From: a candidate division WWE3 bacterium UBA1397
GTDB taxonomy: Bacteria; Patescibacteriota; WWE3; UBA101185; UBA10185
NCBI GenBank assembly: GCA_002305205.1
Contig: DBQJ01000015.1
Span: 1 to 6,789, forward strand
Direction: 5' to 3'
DNA length: 6,789 bases
The position numbers and the translations under genes were made by a program. The notes under the pieces are model-generated. The model saw only the letters and a program-made list of their open reading frames with translations, was not told the origin of the DNA and did no database searches. Below are positions 5,521-6,789 of this stretch, piece after piece. Every line of letters starts with the position of its first letter. Position 1 is the first letter of the stretch.

Positions 5521-6789
5521 GAAAATAAAAATGAAGAAAAAACTTACAGCAAAAATCCAGCAATTAAACCCGGTTTTACCTCAGTACAGTGAATCCTTTT
5601 CAAAATGTCTTATTATAGAACCGGAAACAATGGAAGTGGTTCTAAAAAAAGGTAATGTGTATGCTGTATTTGAAATACAGGGAGACGCCTCTTTTGATAC
5701 AGAACTTATATCCAAAGTAACTAATGATGTAATTTTTAATTCATACTATCAATCGGAAAGTATATCTCCGGTTCAGGCTATGGAAAAAACTATATCAGAT
5801 TCAAGAGATAAGATTGCACAGCTTTCAAGTGATATCCTAAGATCAGACCAGCACTCTGTTAAATTTAACACTATCTCCTCTGTTCTATGGGGAAATGTAT
5901 TATATATTGTTCAGTATGGAGAAATGAGTGCTTTTTTAATGAGAGAAGGAGAAATAAAACCTATAAAAATGGTATCTGAAGGTAATTTCTCTGCTTTTTC
6001 TCAAGTTATAAACGATGACGATGTGGTAATTTTTTGTACAAAGAGTTTTGAGAAAGATTTGCCTCCCGATAAACTGCTTACAACCAGTGTTTCAGAACAA
6101 ACATTAAAACAGAACCAGGCGTGCCTTCTCATAAAAGTAAATATTGATACCTCTATGACTGAAGAGGAAGTAGTTGATTTTGATTTGGAGAAAGCAATTC
6201 AAAGATCAAAAGCAAAAGCTACTTCAGATAAATTTTCCACTATAACAAAGGGTGTATTAAATAAAATAAAGGGGGTATTTTCAACTGTCTTTAAATCCAA
6301 AAATACAGCTAAAATACCAAGCATAGCTCTGCCTAAAATATCAAAATCTGCAGTTGATCTTAAAAACAAACTAAAAGTTCATCCCTGGATGGTAGTTCCC
6401 TTAGTACTTCTAATTGCTCTAATCATTTTAATACCTATTGTCAGAAAGAATATTAATAATAAAAGTAAGGAAGAGGAACAGCAAACTCAAACACCGGCTA
6501 ACGATATCAATACGGAAATTACTAAACCCGATAATGTAAATACTGAAGAAGATATTCAGAAACAAAAAGAAAATGATGAGAAGTATAAAATAACGAGAAT
6601 AAACCCGGAAGTATTTTATGATTTAAAAATATCCGATAATACTGCCGAACCTACAGATATAGTATCTTTCCTGGATAAAGTAATCGCAGTTGATAGAACC
6701 GCAGGAAAAATATACATCTCAAATATAGCCGAACCTAAATTTACACCGGAAAGCAGTAAATATATTGGGATTAGATCCATATCCAACTC
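5519..6789 (+). CDS. Bitopic protein with a degenerate PP2C-like cytoplasmic domain and an outer, possibly beta-propeller, region; cut by window edge
   Basis: An open frame of 423 codons plus 2 nt continues past the window. Residues about 40-208 follow the order of a PP2C (PPM) phosphatase fold: VYAVFEIQGDASFD in the place of the metal-binding DGMGG strand, then NVLYIVQYGEMSAFLMREGE matching the 'anvGDSRaYl.rdG' hairpin, then DDDVVIFCTKSFEKDLP matching 'gDrlllcSDGl.d.l'. The metal-binding Asp residues are absent, so phosphatase activity is unlikely and a binding or sensing role is inferred. A basic linker (about 228-288) leads to one TM helix (289-308), then RKNINNK, a Gln/Asn/Glu-rich spacer (315-355) and FYDLKISDNTAEPTDIV...VIAVDRTAGKIYISN, which looks like the first blade of a propeller. 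ATG 5519 is the first start after an in-frame stop at 5495-5497. ATG 5531 (MKKKLT) is an alternative that avoids the hairpin. Neither has a Shine-Dalgarno. It is probably co-transcribed with the two small membrane genes upstream. Confidence 0.8.
   Translation, partial: MKIKMKKKLTAKIQQLNPVLPQYSESFSKCLIIEPETMEVVLKKGNVYAVFEIQGDASFDTELISKVTNDVIFNSYYQSESISPVQAMEKTISDSRDKIAQLSSDILRSDQHSVKFNTISSVLWGNVLYIVQYGEMSAFLMREGEIKPIKMVSEGNFSAFSQVINDDDVVIFCTKSFEKDLPPDKLLTTSVSEQTLKQNQACLLIKVNIDTSMTEEEVVDFDLEKAIQRSKAKATSDKFSTITKGVLNKIKGVFSTVFKSKNTAKIPSIALPKISKSAVDLKNKLKVHPWMVVPLVLLIALIILIPIVRKNINNKSKEEEQQTQTPANDINTEITKPDNVNTEEDIQKQKENDEKYKITRINPEVFYDLKISDNTAEPTDIVSFLDKVIAVDRTAGKIYISNIAEPKFTPESSKYIGIRSISN

Noticed and set aside
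1..6789. Alternative genetic code (TGA as Gly or Trp), as in some candidate phyla
   Set aside because: The long frames run full length in the standard code with TGG for Trp and no internal TGA.

Overview
This is an AT-rich window dominated by envelope and secreted proteins. Coding is in the standard code, with no in-frame TGA inside any of the long reading frames. The gene set is small, membrane-linked and mostly lacks close recognisable families. Several genes have a -10 box almost abutting the start codon. I infer a Candidate Phyla Radiation / Patescibacteria type genome (for example Microgenomates or Dojkabacteria), but there is no rRNA or marker gene here to prove it.

Layout. Left block, minus strand: a secreted Cys-containing protein cut by the window edge (548 to 1) lies just downstream of a 722-residue secreted Cys-rich protein (2743 to 575). 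A 45-nt direct repeat links them. One copy lies inside the signal-peptide codons of the shorter gene. The other supplies the last codons and stop of the long gene and sits directly in front of the shorter gene's start. A divergent promoter region (2744-2860) separates this block from the plus-strand genes.

Right block, plus strand: (1) a membrane-anchored or secreted coiled-coil protein with a SpoIID/LytB-type peptidoglycan lytic domain; (2) a two-TM bacterial PH-domain protein; (3) an 82-residue protein with two predicted TM helices, overlapping the previous gene and having a good Shine-Dalgarno; (4) a bitopic protein running off the window, with a cytoplasmic PP2C-like fold lacking the metal-binding motifs, one TM helix and an outer region that may begin a beta-propeller. 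Genes 2-4 are tightly packed and probably co-transcribed. Gene 1 ends 37 nt before gene 2, which has its own -10 box.

Together the right block looks like a cell-envelope cluster: wall cleavage, membrane scaffolding and a possible transmembrane sensor. The left block looks like surface-exposed or secreted proteins stabilised by disulfides. Three genes (2743 minus, 2861 plus, 4683 plus) have a perfect TATAAT hexamer 6-7 nt before the start codon, which fits leaderless mRNAs. The only clear Shine-Dalgarno belongs to the internal overlapping gene at 5242. No RNA genes, CRISPR arrays, insertion sequences or convincing intrinsic terminators were seen.
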